In this document: one piece after another, positions 7,925 to 15,662 of the stretch
Numbering within the stretch: position 1 is the first letter of the stretch
Layout: each line of letters starts with the position of its first letter
From: JALOAR01 sp964348605
Lineage (GTDB): Bacteria; Patescibacteriota; Minisyncoccia; UBA6257; Colwellbacteraceae
Direction: 5' to 3'
Assembly: GCA_964348605.1 (NCBI GenBank)
Contig: CAYGDC010000002.1
Span: 1 to 34,495 of the forward strand
Length of the DNA stretch: 34,495 nucleotides
Notes under the pieces: generated by a model
What the model saw: the letters and a program-made list of their open reading frames with translations, nothing else
Databases searched by the model: none
What the model was told of the DNA's origin: nothing
Translations under genes and position numbers: made by a program

Positions 7925-9118
7925 ATGGCAGAAAAATTTGAACGTTCAAAGCCTCACGTTAATGTTGGCACTATTGGTCATGTCGACCATGGTAAGACCA
8001 CTTTAACCGCTGCTTTGACTCACGTCCTCTTCCTCAAGGGGCTTGCTAAAAAAGAGGAAAGAGTTGACCAGATAGACAACGCCCCTGAAGAAAAAGCTCG
8101 TGGTATCACGATTGCTTTGCATCACTCTGAATACGAATCAGAAAAACGTCACTATGCACACATAGACGCTCCTGGGCACGCTGACTATATCAAAAACATG
8201 ATTACTGGCGCCGCTCAAATGGACGGAGCAGTTCTTGTTGTTTCCGCTGCTGATGGTCCAATGCCTCAAACAAGAGAACATATTCTTCTTGCAAAACAAG
8301 TAGGTGTTCCGTCCATCGTTGTTTTTCTTAATAAAACTGACATGGTTGATGACCCAGAGCTTGTTGATTTAGTTGAGGCTGAGATTAGAGAGCTTCTTTC
8401 TAAGTACCAATATCCTGGCGCAGAAACTCCTATTATTCGTGGATCAGCCCTTAAAGCATTAGAAACAACAAATCCTGACGATGAAGCTAATAAGCCTATT
8501 ATGGAGCTTGTTAATGCTTTAGACAATTATATTGTTGAGCCAAAACGCGAAACCGAAAAGCCGTTTCTTATGCCAGTTGAAGACATCTTTACAATTGAAG
8601 GCAGAGGAACTGTTGTTACTGGGCGCATTGAGCGAGGCACGATTAAACTAAATGAAAACATAGAAATAGTTGGCTTACAGCCCACTCAGGCTACTGTTGT
8701 TACAGGTATTGAAATGTTCAATAAGCAACTTGATGAAGGACAAGCTGGAGATAATGCTGGACTTCTTTTAAGGGGCACTAAGAAAGAAAATATTCAACGC
8801 GGACAAGTTCTTGCAAAGCCTGGATCTGTTACTCCGCATACTGACTTTGAAGCTGAGGTATTATTGCTTAGCAAAGAAGAGGGTGGTCGTCACACTCCTA
8901 TCTTTGGAGGATATAGGCCACAATTTTATATTCGTACCACTGACGTAACAGGAGAAGTTAAGCTTCCTGCTGGCACAGAAATGGCCATGCCTGGAGACAC
9001 TGTTAAGGTCAATGTTGTTCTTATTTCTCCAACTGCGCTAGAAGAACAACAGCGCTTTGCTATTCGCGAAGGAGGAAAAACCGTTGGTGCAGGAGTCATC
9101 ACTAAAATTAACAAATAA
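7925..9118 (+). CDS. tuf: Elongation factor Tu
   Basis: GTPase that delivers aminoacyl-tRNA to the ribosome. 397 residues, full length with all three domains. G1 is GHVDHGKTT (residues 18-26), G3 is DAPGHADYIKNM (D81), G4 is NKTD, G5 is SALKAL. The G3 Cys of most bacterial EF-Tu (DCPGH) is Ala82. The switch I stretch GITIALHHSEYESEKRHY differs from the usual GITINTSHVEYET. It has its own promoter after the redox genes. rpsJ follows after 10 nt, so the two are surely co-transcribed. Confidence 0.98.
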   Translation: MAEKFERSKPHVNVGTIGHVDHGKTTLTAALTHVLFLKGLAKKEERVDQIDNAPEEKARGITIALHHSEYESEKRHYAHIDAPGHADYIKNMITGAAQMDGAVLVVSAADGPMPQTREHILLAKQVGVPSIVVFLNKTDMVDDPELVDLVEAEIRELLSKYQYPGAETPIIRGSALKALETTNPDDEANKPIMELVNALDNYIVEPKRETEKPFLMPVEDIFTIEGRGTVVTGRIERGTIKLNENIEIVGLQPTQATVVTGIEMFNKQLDEGQAGDNAGLLLRGTKKENIQRGQVLAKPGSVTPHTDFEAEVLLLSKEEGGRHTPIFGGYRPQFYIRTTDVTGEVKLPAGTEMAMPGDTVKVNVVLISPTALEEQQRFAIREGGKTVGAGVITKINK

Positions 9119-9128
9119 TTAAACTATC

Positions 9129-9434
9129 TTGGACAAGCTGAGATTAAGGATAAAATCATACGACCAGCGACTAATAGATAATTCTTGTCGCCAAATAGTG
9201 GAGGTGCTAGATCGCTCTAGCGCTGACATTGTTGGACCGATTCCACTACCCACAGAATTTAGAAAATATACTGTAAACAGAGCATCGTTTGTTTACAAAG
9301 ATAGTCGTGAGCAGTTTGAGCTGAGGGTTCATAAAAGAATTATTGATATCCTGAACCCCAATCAGCGTCTCATGGAATCTCTTTCTGACTTGAATCTCCC
9401 AGCAGGGGTAGACATAGAAGTAAAAATGGTATAA
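9129..9434 (+). CDS. rpsJ: 30S ribosomal protein S10
   Basis: Small-subunit head protein, also the NusE partner of NusB in antitermination. TTG start at 9129 chosen because it gives the family N-terminus (M)DKLRLRIKSYDQRLID and lies just after the tuf stop; no ATG or GTG fits. 101 residues. Conserved segments: GPIPLPTEFRKYTVNRASFVYKDSREQFELRVHKRIIDI and a C-terminal LPAGVDIEVKMV. It is coupled to tuf and separated from rplC by a 98-nt gap with an intrinsic terminator, so here S10 belongs to the tuf unit. Confidence 0.97.
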   Translation: MDKLRLRIKSYDQRLIDNSCRQIVEVLDRSSADIVGPIPLPTEFRKYTVNRASFVYKDSREQFELRVHKRIIDILNPNQRLMESLSDLNLPAGVDIEVKMV

Positions 9435-9435
9435 T
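9409..9435 (+). promoter_or_regulatory. Possible internal promoter at the rpsJ 3' end
   Basis: TAGACA (9409-9414) and a perfect TATAAT (9430-9435) separated by only 15 nt, a short spacer. Transcripts would start near 9442 and run straight into the terminator at 9486-9513, making a leader of about 70 nt. Confidence 0.35.
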
Positions 9436-9474
9436 ATGGAAAACATTGATGAGCTAAATACAGAAATAGCCTAA
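9436..9474 (+). other. 12-codon open frame in the rpsJ-rplC leader
   Basis: ATG at 9436 just after rpsJ, encoding MENIDELNTEIA and ending in TAA 11 nt before a terminator stem. Position resembles a leader peptide, but it has no run of regulatory codons and no Shine-Dalgarno. Expression unproven; may be chance. Confidence 0.15.
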
Positions 9475-9485
9475 AAACAAAAAAG

Positions 9486-9513
9486 TAACCGAGGCTATCT
9501 CGGTTATTTTTTT
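9486..9513 (+). terminator. Intrinsic terminator or attenuator between rpsJ and rplC
   Basis: Perfect 8-bp stem TAACCGAG/CTCGGTTA (9486-9493/9499-9506) with loop GCTAT, followed by seven T residues (9507-9513). It could end the tuf-rpsJ unit or attenuate the rplC operon. In E. coli L4 controls attenuation upstream of rpsJ; here the site is just upstream of rplC. Confidence 0.85.
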
Positions 9514-9532
9514 GTAAAAGACTTTTATTACA

Positions 9533-9958
9533 ATGACTAATCTAATTATCGGCCGCAAAATAAAAATGGATCAAATCTTTAAAGACACAGATGTTTTTCC
9601 TGTGACTTGGATTATGATTGATAAGCCAGAAAATTTAGATTTTGCAGAAGGTACTACTTTAAGCAAAGTAATTAGTGTTTCTAAAGGCAAGGGGTTTCAA
9701 GGAGTGGTCAAGCGACATGGATTTGCTGGAGGCCCTAAAACTCATGGTCAGAAGAATCGACATCGTGCCCCTGGATCCATAGGAGCTACTGCGCCACAGC
9801 GCGTTATTCCTGGAGTAAAAATGGCAGGCAGAATGGGAGGGGATCAAAAAACCCTAAAGCGCATAAAAGTCATTGAGTGGTCTGTCGAAAACAAAATGCT
9901 TGCTGTTCGTGGGTCTATTCCAGGCACTCGCGGCAGTAAAGTTAAAATTTATCTATAA
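9533..9958 (+). CDS. rplC: 50S ribosomal protein L3, shortened
   Basis: Early 23S rRNA-binding protein whose extension reaches the peptidyl-transferase centre. Only 141 residues against the usual 200-210. The N-terminus (LIIGRKIKMDQIFKDTDVFPVTWI) and the C-terminal half (SVSKGKGFQGVVKRHGFAGGPKTHGQKNRHRAPGSIG, MAGRMGGDQKT, PGTRGSKVKI) are intact. The part between, where other L3 proteins have about 80 residues of beta-barrel, is cut to about 25. The frame is continuous, so this is an internal deletion rather than a frameshift. First gene after the terminator. Confidence 0.95.
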   Translation: MTNLIIGRKIKMDQIFKDTDVFPVTWIMIDKPENLDFAEGTTLSKVISVSKGKGFQGVVKRHGFAGGPKTHGQKNRHRAPGSIGATAPQRVIPGVKMAGRMGGDQKTLKRIKVIEWSVENKMLAVRGSIPGTRGSKVKIYL

Positions 9959-9962
9959 ATCC

Positions 9963-10586
9963 ATGCTTACCGAACTTTACAACAATTTAGCTGAATCTAT
10001 TGGAAAGATCGAGCTTCCAGACCGCATTTTTGCTGTTAAATGGAATCCTGACCTTATAAAGCAAGCGCTTGATGCACAGCTTGCTAATTCTCGAGTTGCG
10101 ATTGCTCACACTAAGGGACGTGGAGAAGTGCGCGGTGGCGGTAAAAAGCCATGGAAACAAAAAGGAACAGGCAGAGCAAGACACGGCTCTATTCGTTCTC
10201 CAATTTGGAAAGGAGGAGGAGTCGCGCATGGACCAACCAATCAAAAAATATTTGCTGTAAAAATTAATAAAAAAATGAAACAAGCGGCAATTTTTAGCGC
10301 TCTTTCTAAAAAACTTACTGATGGCGAATTAAAAATTGTTGAATCCCTTGCTATCACTGAGCCAAAAACTAAGTTAGCAGCAAAAAATATTTATGTTTTT
10401 TCTAAAAATGCGTTAATTATTCCTGCAGCTTCCAATAAAAATATGTACAAGGCATCAGCTAATATCCCGAAAGTTAAGAGTATCAGCCCTAAATCTCTTA
10501 ACGTTTACGATATTTTATGTTATAAAAATGTACTGCTTGAAAAAGAAGCAATTGAATCAATAAATAACCACTACCATGCCTCATAA
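9963..10586 (+). CDS. rplD: 50S ribosomal protein L4
   Basis: Large-subunit protein whose loop lines the exit tunnel; in many bacteria it also represses its own operon. ATG at 9963, 4 nt after rplC, chosen over an in-frame start at 9873 inside rplC because MLTELYNNLAESIGKIELPDRIF matches the family start. 207 residues. The tunnel loop is intact: TKGRGEVRGGGKKPWKQKGTGRARHGSIRSPIWKGGGVAHGP. Overlaps rplW by 11 nt. Confidence 0.97.
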   Translation: MLTELYNNLAESIGKIELPDRIFAVKWNPDLIKQALDAQLANSRVAIAHTKGRGEVRGGGKKPWKQKGTGRARHGSIRSPIWKGGGVAHGPTNQKIFAVKINKKMKQAAIFSALSKKLTDGELKIVESLAITEPKTKLAAKNIYVFSKNALIIPAASNKNMYKASANIPKVKSISPKSLNVYDILCYKNVLLEKEAIESINNHYHAS

Positions 10587-10812
10587 AAATCCTATCAAAA
10601 AACTTCACATAACTGAAAAAGCTACTTTTTTAAAAAATAAAAACAAGTATACTTTTCAAGTCGATAGAAATATTAATAAAAGCGAAGTGAAAAAAATAAT
10701 TGAGAAGGCACATAAAGTAAATATTATTTCAGTTAATACAGTACGCATTGGCAAGCTTAAAAAAGCAATAATTTCCTTAAAAGCGGGACAAATTATCAAT
10801 GAAAAAGTTTAA
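10576..10812 (+). CDS. rplW: 50S ribosomal protein L23
   Basis: Protein at the tunnel exit, docking site for trigger factor and SRP. 78 residues, shorter than the usual 95-100. Shows ITEKATFLKNKNKYTFQVDRNINKSEVKKIIEKAHKVNIISVNTV, the core fold; the basic loop after it (RIGKLKKAIISLKAGQ) is abbreviated compared with the usual KxRR-rich extension. Overlaps rplD at its start and rplB by 14 nt at its end, suggesting coupled translation. Confidence 0.92.
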   Translation: MPHKNPIKKLHITEKATFLKNKNKYTFQVDRNINKSEVKKIIEKAHKVNIISVNTVRIGKLKKAIISLKAGQIINEKV

Positions 10813-11638
10813 ACCAACAACTCCATCAAGAAGGCAAATGAGCTGTCCTGACTACAGCATTTTAAGTGGTGTTCGACCAGATAGAAAGCTCATGATGAGG
10901 ATTAACCCAAAATCCGGCAGAAACCATTCTGGGCGAATTACTGTACGTCATCAAGGCGGAGGTAATAAAAAACTCTATCGATTAGTTGATTTTGTCACTG
11001 TTGATAAGCTTGATATTCCTGCAAAAATAGAAACCTTAGAATATGATCCTTACAGAACAGCTTTTATAATGAAATTAATTTATAAAGATGGTGAAAGAAG
11101 ATATGCTCTTGCTCCTCATGGGGCTAAAGTAGGGGACTCAATATTTATAGGAGAGACCGCTCCGCTTAATCCTGGAAATAGAATGAGAATTAAAAATATT
11201 CCTGTTGGATTGTCTGTTTATAGCGTTGAAATTAATCCAGGCAAAGGCGGACAGATTGCTCGTTCAGCTGGCTCATCTGTAGAAGTGCAGGGGCACGACG
11301 GTGGCTTTACTCATCTTAAAATGAGCTCTGGTGAAGTTAGAAAAATTCTTTGGAATAATTTTGCTTCTATTGGACAAGTTTCTAATCCTGACTGGCGACA
11401 TGTGAATATAGGCAAAGCCGGTCGTATGAGAGGTATGGGAGTTCGCCCAACTGTTCGTGGCTCTGCTATGAATCCCTGTGACCACCCATATGGTGGTGGT
11501 GAAGGACGCCAACCTCGAGGAACTAGAAAGCCCAAAACTCTTTGGGGTAAAGTTACCGGAGGAAGAAAAACCAGAGATAGAAAAAAGTGGTCGAGCTCCC
11601 TTATAATTAAAAGAAGAGTAAAGAAGAGTAAAAAATAA
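10799..11638 (+). CDS. rplB: 50S ribosomal protein L2
   Basis: Conserved 23S rRNA protein needed for subunit joining and peptidyl transfer. 279 residues, full length. Landmarks: GRNHSGRITVRHQGGGNKKLYR, LAPHGAKVGDSI, RSAGSSVEVQGHDGG, KAGRMRGMGVRPTVRGSAMNPCDHPYGGGEGRQPRGTRKPKTLWGK. The essential His lies in CDHPYGGGEG. The start overlaps the rplW end. The C-terminus is very basic (RRVKKSKK). Confidence 0.98.
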   Translation: MKKFKPTTPSRRQMSCPDYSILSGVRPDRKLMMRINPKSGRNHSGRITVRHQGGGNKKLYRLVDFVTVDKLDIPAKIETLEYDPYRTAFIMKLIYKDGERRYALAPHGAKVGDSIFIGETAPLNPGNRMRIKNIPVGLSVYSVEINPGKGGQIARSAGSSVEVQGHDGGFTHLKMSSGEVRKILWNNFASIGQVSNPDWRHVNIGKAGRMRGMGVRPTVRGSAMNPCDHPYGGGEGRQPRGTRKPKTLWGKVTGGRKTRDRKKWSSSLIIKRRVKKSKK

Positions 11639-11644
11639 AAAAAT

Positions 11645-11935
11645 ATGGCAAGAAGCGCTAAAAAAGGACCGTATGTTGACCCAAAGCTTTTGAAAAAAAC
11701 GCTTGTTTGGGATAAAAAAAATCCCATTAAAACATGGTCAAGATCTTCAGAAATTTCTCCCGAAATGGTAGGATGCATGTTTGCTGTTCATACTGGCAAG
11801 AGCTTTGTTGATGTTAGAGTCACAGAAGAAATGGTTGGACATAGACTTGGAGAATTTGCTCCCACAAAAAAGTTCGTACGTCACGGAGGCAAGGTTCAAA
11901 AAGAGGCAGAAAAAACTAGTGGAGCGAAAAAATAA
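11645..11935 (+). CDS. rpsS: 30S ribosomal protein S19
   Basis: 30S head protein that contacts S13 and the A-site finger. 96 residues, usual length. Contains MARSAKKGPYVDPKLLKK, KTWSRSSEISPEMVGCMFAVHTGK and VTEEMVGHRLGEFAPTKKFVRHGGK. Follows rplB by 6 nt. No Shine-Dalgarno; the upstream bases are a run of A. Confidence 0.97.
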   Translation: MARSAKKGPYVDPKLLKKTLVWDKKNPIKTWSRSSEISPEMVGCMFAVHTGKSFVDVRVTEEMVGHRLGEFAPTKKFVRHGGKVQKEAEKTSGAKK

Positions 11936-11944
11936 TTTTATTAA

Positions 11945-12517
11945 ATGATTGAAATTAAAGCAAAATTAAATAAGCTAGATATTGCTCCAAGAAAAGTTAG
12001 GGCAATTATTCGTATAATTTCCGGCCTTCCAGTTGGAGAAGCAGAAGCTCAGCTTTTATTTAGAAAAGAACGAGCAACTCTTCCAATTATCAAGCTTTTA
12101 AAAAGCGTTGTTGCAAATGCCGAAAATCAAGGAATAGCTACAACTAATCTTTATGTTAAAAAAATATGGGCTGATGAGGGCCAAGTTATGAAACGCTGGC
12201 TTCCTCGCGCAAGAGGCATAGCTACCCCATTGCACAAAAAGTTTTCTCATGTAACTATTGTGCTTGGTGAAAATACTACAAAAAAGAGTCGTTTTACAAT
12301 TTCTAAATCTTCTGTTGATAAAAAAACATCTAAGACATCTATTAATAAGCACAAAATTGATAAACGGACTAAAGTTGTTCAACCAACTGTAGTAGACCAA
12401 GAGGTGGCTTCCTTAATAAAGCCAGAAAAAACAAAAAAAGAAACCAAGGTTGAAAATGTCGGTAAGGTTAAAGCCGATAATGCAATTAAACGAATGTTTA
12501 GAAGAAAATCTATATAA
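11945..12517 (+). CDS. rplV: 50S ribosomal protein L22 with long basic C-terminal tail
   Basis: Binds all 23S domains and forms part of the tunnel constriction. 190 residues; a normal L22 is about 110-115. The core is complete (LDIAPRKVRAIIRIISGLPVGEAEAQLLF, VVANAENQGIATTNLYVKKIWADEGQVMKRWLPRARGIATP). From about residue 112 onward a Lys/Thr/Ser-rich tail runs to the end (DKKTSKTSINKHKIDKRTKVV, KPEKTKKETKVENVGKVKADN), probably unstructured. Similar tails occur in other bacteria; the function here is unknown. Confidence 0.95.
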   Translation: MIEIKAKLNKLDIAPRKVRAIIRIISGLPVGEAEAQLLFRKERATLPIIKLLKSVVANAENQGIATTNLYVKKIWADEGQVMKRWLPRARGIATPLHKKFSHVTIVLGENTTKKSRFTISKSSVDKKTSKTSINKHKIDKRTKVVQPTVVDQEVASLIKPEKTKKETKVENVGKVKADNAIKRMFRRKSI

Positions 12518-12522
12518 ATATT

Positions 12523-13191
12523 ATGGGACATAAGATTAAACCTACTTCATTAAGGCTTGGAATATTAAAGGGATGGAACTCTCGTTGGATTGGCGACCGC
12601 GAACAAACTAGAAACTTTCTTGAAGAAGATATCCTTATTAGGAAAATTATTTCATCTAAATTATCTCAAGCAGGGATTGTTGATATTAATATAGAAAGAA
12701 CAGTTAATGCTTATAAGGTTTTTATTAAAGCAGCTCGTCCGGGTATTATTATAGGTCGCGGAGGCAAAGGAGTGGAAGATCTAAATAAAGAAATTATTAA
12801 AGCAATCGTCAAATTAAGAAAGAAAAAGAAAATTAGCGAAACTTTACCCAATATTAATCTTAATGTTATAGAGCTACCAAGAGGAGATATTTCTGCAGTT
12901 GTCGTGGCTCACAATATAGCCTCTGATCTAGAGCGCAGGTTAAAATTTAGGAGAGTTATCAAAAAATATCTTGATGAAACAATGGCGACAAGAGGAGTAA
13001 AGGGTGTTAAAATAAAAGTTGGTGGCCGATTAGACGGAGCTGAAATTGCAAGAACCGAGTGGCTGGCTGCTGGTAGTCTTCCCTTAACAACTTTGCGCGC
13101 TGATATTGATTATGGTGAGGCGACTTCCTTGACTGCTTATGGAACCATTGGTATAAAGGTCTGGGTTTATAAAGGAGAAATTTTTAAATAA
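12523..13191 (+). CDS. rpsC: 30S ribosomal protein S3
   Basis: mRNA-entry protein with a KH domain, part of the 30S helicase. 222 residues, usual size. Starts MGHKIKPTSLRLGILKGWNSRW. The KH GxxG loop is ARPGIIIGRGGKGVEDLNKEI. The C-terminal domain shows ARGVKGVKIKVGGRLDGAEIARTEWLAAGSLPLTTLRADIDYG. 5 nt after rplV and 5 nt before rplP. Confidence 0.98.
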   Translation: MGHKIKPTSLRLGILKGWNSRWIGDREQTRNFLEEDILIRKIISSKLSQAGIVDINIERTVNAYKVFIKAARPGIIIGRGGKGVEDLNKEIIKAIVKLRKKKKISETLPNINLNVIELPRGDISAVVVAHNIASDLERRLKFRRVIKKYLDETMATRGVKGVKIKVGGRLDGAEIARTEWLAAGSLPLTTLRADIDYGEATSLTAYGTIGIKVWVYKGEIFK

Positions 13192-13196
13192 ATCTC

Positions 13197-13607
13197 ATGC
13201 TCATACCTAAAAAAGTAAAACATAGAAAGTGGCAAAAAGGACGCTCTTTAAATAGACTTATAGACACGCGTGGCTTAGAGCTAAGCTTTGGTTCTTATGG
13301 ACTTCAATCTCTTGAGTCTGCGTGGATTACTTCCGCTCAAATTGAGGCTGCTAGGAAAGCGCTTACAAACTTTATTAAGAGAGAAGGCAAAGTTTGGATT
13401 CGCATTTTCCCAGATAAGCCAATTACCAAGAAACCGCCAGAGGTCACTATGGGCGCTGGAAAGGGGGCGGTAGACCATTATGTTTGCCCAGTCAAACCAG
13501 GTAGAATTATTTTTGAAATGGACGGAGTAAGCGAAGCTATAGCGCGAAGCGCTTTTCGTCTCGCTGGACACAAATTACCAGTAAAGACAAGAGTCTTAGT
13601 TAAATAA
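13197..13607 (+). CDS. rplP: 50S ribosomal protein L16
   Basis: Large-subunit protein near the A site. 136 residues, typical. Starts MLIPKKVKHRKWQKGR and includes GLELSFGSYGLQSLESAWITSAQIEAARKAL, GKVWIRIFPDKPITKKPPEVTMGAGKGAVDHYVCPVKPGRIIFEMDGV and a normal C-terminus. rpsQ begins 1 nt after its stop, leaving no room for rpmC (L29), which normally stands here. Confidence 0.97.
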   Translation: MLIPKKVKHRKWQKGRSLNRLIDTRGLELSFGSYGLQSLESAWITSAQIEAARKALTNFIKREGKVWIRIFPDKPITKKPPEVTMGAGKGAVDHYVCPVKPGRIIFEMDGVSEAIARSAFRLAGHKLPVKTRVLVK

Positions 13608-13608
13608 A

Positions 13609-13863
13609 ATGGAAAAAAATATTACAAAAAAATCAAGAAGACTAGAGGGGGTAGTAGTGTCCGATAAAATGGATAAGACCGTTGTTGTTTCCGTACTTCG
13701 CGTTAGGGTCTCTGCTAAATATAAAAAACAGTTTAATTCTCATAAAAAATTTAAAGCGCATGACGAATTAAATATTTATCATATTGGAGACAAAGTCGTT
13801 ATAGAAGAAACTAGGCCCCTATCAAAAGAAAAAAACTGGAGAGTTGTTGAAAAAATATCTTAA
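13609..13863 (+). CDS. rpsQ: 30S ribosomal protein S17
   Basis: OB-fold 16S rRNA-binding protein. 84 residues, usual size. Contains RRLEGVVVSDKMDKTVVVSVLRVRVSAKYKKQFNSHKKFKAHDELN, KVVIEETRPLSKEKNWRVVEKIS. Directly abuts rplP because L29 is absent. Confidence 0.97.
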   Translation: MEKNITKKSRRLEGVVVSDKMDKTVVVSVLRVRVSAKYKKQFNSHKKFKAHDELNIYHIGDKVVIEETRPLSKEKNWRVVEKIS

Positions 13864-13875
13864 AAACCAATAACT

Positions 13876-14244
13876 ATGATTCAAGAAAGATCTATATTAA
13901 AAGTAGCTGATAATTCAGGAGCAAAAACTATTCGTTGTTTTCGTATTCTTGGTGGTAGCCGTAAAAAATTTGCTCATATAGGAGATATCATTGTTGCTTC
14001 TGTACAAGTTGCTGAGCCAAGAAAGGGAATTAAGAAAAAAGATATTGTGAAAGCTGTTGTTGTACGGTCCAGAATGAATAATAGAAGGAAAGGAGGTCTT
14101 TATGTTCGCTTTGAAGATAACGCCGCTGTTATTTTAAATGCTAAAAAAGAACCTGTTGGCACTCGTATTTTTGGACCAATTCCTAGAGAATTAAAAGAGA
14201 AAGGTTATGAAAAAATTGTTTCGCTCGCTGCGGACATAGTTTAA
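13876..14244 (+). CDS. rplN: 50S ribosomal protein L14
   Basis: Protein of the 50S face, forms bridge B8. 122 residues, exactly the usual length. Contains MIQERSILKVADNSGAKTIRCFRILGGSRKK, GDIIVASVQVAEP, VVRSRMNNRRKGGLYVRFEDNAAVILNAKKEPVGTRIFGPIPRELKEKGYEKIVSLAADIV. 12 nt after rpsQ; start of the spc-type part of the cluster. Confidence 0.98.
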   Translation: MIQERSILKVADNSGAKTIRCFRILGGSRKKFAHIGDIIVASVQVAEPRKGIKKKDIVKAVVVRSRMNNRRKGGLYVRFEDNAAVILNAKKEPVGTRIFGPIPRELKEKGYEKIVSLAADIV

Positions 14245-14252
14245 ATATTTTT

Positions 14253-14561
14253 ATGAAAATCAAAAAAGGAGATAATGTAATGATTATGAAAGGTAAAGAC
14301 CGCGGTAAAAGCGGTAAAATTACCTTAGTAAATCCTGAAAAAAGCAGGGTACTTATTCATGGATTAAATCAGGTTAAAAAATCAGTTCGTCCCCAAAAAC
14401 AGGGCGAAAAAGGACAAATTATCTCTATATCTCTTCCCATATCTTGGAATAATGTTAAAGTTATTTGCCCTTCGTGCGCTAAGCCCTCACGAATAGGCTA
14501 TTCTATCACGGGAGATAAAAAAACTAGAGTTTGTAAAAAATGCAAAGGAACGCTTTCATAA
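14253..14561 (+). CDS. rplX: 50S ribosomal protein L24
   Basis: Assembly-initiator protein with a KOW motif (MKIKKGDNVMIMKGKDRGKSGKITLVNPEKSRVLIHGLNQVKKSVRPQ). 102 residues, normal. The C-terminal zinc-ribbon-like part has two CxxC pairs (VICPSCAKPSRIGYSITGDKKTRVCKKCKGTLS), as in many bacterial L24 proteins. 8 nt after rplN. Confidence 0.96.
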   Translation: MKIKKGDNVMIMKGKDRGKSGKITLVNPEKSRVLIHGLNQVKKSVRPQKQGEKGQIISISLPISWNNVKVICPSCAKPSRIGYSITGDKKTRVCKKCKGTLS

Positions 14562-14568
14562 ATAGCAC

Positions 14569-15066
14569 ATGCAAAAAAAAGAACAAAAATTAAATAATAT
14601 TTCTAAGATTGTTGTATCAATCGGGCTTGGCAAGATGCGTCAACAAAATGCTCAATTTGAAGATAAGATTCTCCCTAATATTATATCAGAGCTTGCGGCC
14701 ATTGTTGGCCAACGACCAGCAATTAGAAAGGCAAAAAAATCTGTTGCCGGCTTTAAGGTTAGGCAAGGTGAAGTTGTTGGCCTTGTAGCCACTTTGCGCG
14801 GTAAAAAGAAAAATGATTTTTTTATTAAATTAACTGAAATCGTATTGCCGCGCGTTAGAGATTTTCGTGGCATTGCAGAGAGCAAAGTAGATGCTAGTGG
14901 CAATCTTAATCTCGGCTTTAAAGATCAATTTGTTTTCCCAGAAGCTAGCCAAGAAGCATCAAAAGTTACTTTTGGTCTTGAGGTTACAATAGTCACAGAG
15001 GGCATGGATCGATCAAAGGCTATTGATTTTTTAAGGGAAAAAGGGATACCATCAATAATCACTTAA
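14569..15066 (+). CDS. rplE: 50S ribosomal protein L5
   Basis: Central-protuberance protein that binds 5S rRNA and contacts the P-site tRNA. 165 residues, slightly short at the N-terminus compared with about 179. Contains NISKIVVSIGLGKM, ELAAIVGQRPAIRKAKKSVAGFKVRQGEVVGLVATLRGKKKNDFFIKL, LPRVRDFRGI, GLEVTIVT. 7 nt after rplX. Confidence 0.96.
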   Translation: MQKKEQKLNNISKIVVSIGLGKMRQQNAQFEDKILPNIISELAAIVGQRPAIRKAKKSVAGFKVRQGEVVGLVATLRGKKKNDFFIKLTEIVLPRVRDFRGIAESKVDASGNLNLGFKDQFVFPEASQEASKVTFGLEVTIVTEGMDRSKAIDFLREKGIPSIIT

Positions 15067-15070
15067 TTAT

Positions 15071-15256
15071 ATGGCAAAAGAATCAGTAATAGCGCGAGCT
15101 AAAAAACAACCCAAATTCAGTGTACGTGCCGTTAATCGCTGTTTTAAATGTGGTCGTAAACGAGGCTATATTAGAGATTTTGGTTTATGCCGTATTTGCT
15201 TTCGCGAACTTGCCTCACAAGGCATGATCCCCGGCGTTAAAAAATCTTCTTGGTAA
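15071..15256 (+). CDS. rpsN: 30S ribosomal protein S14, zinc-binding type
   Basis: Late-assembling 30S head protein. 61 residues, the short zinc-containing form (type Z). Zinc ligands C24, C27, C40 and C43 are visible in NRCFKCGRKRGYIRDFGLCRICFRELASQGMIPGVKKSSW. 4 nt after rplE. Confidence 0.98.
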   Translation: MAKESVIARAKKQPKFSVRAVNRCFKCGRKRGYIRDFGLCRICFRELASQGMIPGVKKSSW

Positions 15257-15271
15257 TATATAAACATTCAT

Positions 15272-15652
15272 ATGTATATCAACATGCTCACTAGAATTAA
15301 AAATGCTGTTATGGCCGGAAAGCGGCGAATTAAAGTTCCTTTTGCCAAATTTGATTATAAAATAGCAGAAGCCCTTGTTCAGGCAGGATATTTAGAATCT
15401 GTCGAAAAGAAGGGCAGAAGTATTAAAAAAATTATTGATATTGTTATTAAATATGATGATGAAAAATCAAAAATTAATGATATTAAACTAATTAGTCGCC
15501 CATCACTCAGAACTTATAATGGATATAAAACCTTGCGTCGCTCAAAACAAGGTTATGGCGATTATTTTTTAACAACTCCACGTGGCATAATGACAGGATC
15601 AGAAGCTAGAAAATCTAAAACAGGCGGCGAAATTTTATTTGAAATTTGGTAA
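15272..15652 (+). CDS. rpsH: 30S ribosomal protein S8
   Basis: Platform protein; in E. coli it also represses the spc operon. 126 residues. Contains MLTRIKNAVMAGKRRIKVPFAKFDYKIAEALVQAGYL, ISRPSLRTYNGYKTL and the C-terminal GIMTGSEARKSKTGGEILFEIW, where the family usually has a TPxGxMT turn (here TPRGIMT). An in-frame ATG at 15284 (MLTRIK) is an alternative start. Confidence 0.96.
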   Translation: MYINMLTRIKNAVMAGKRRIKVPFAKFDYKIAEALVQAGYLESVEKKGRSIKKIIDIVIKYDDEKSKINDIKLISRPSLRTYNGYKTLRRSKQGYGDYFLTTPRGIMTGSEARKSKTGGEILFEIW

Positions 15653-15662
15653 TAATTGAAAT

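Noticed and set aside
9873..9962. Upstream extension of rplD inside rplC
   Set aside because: Extra residues do not match L4; ATG at 9963 gives the family start.
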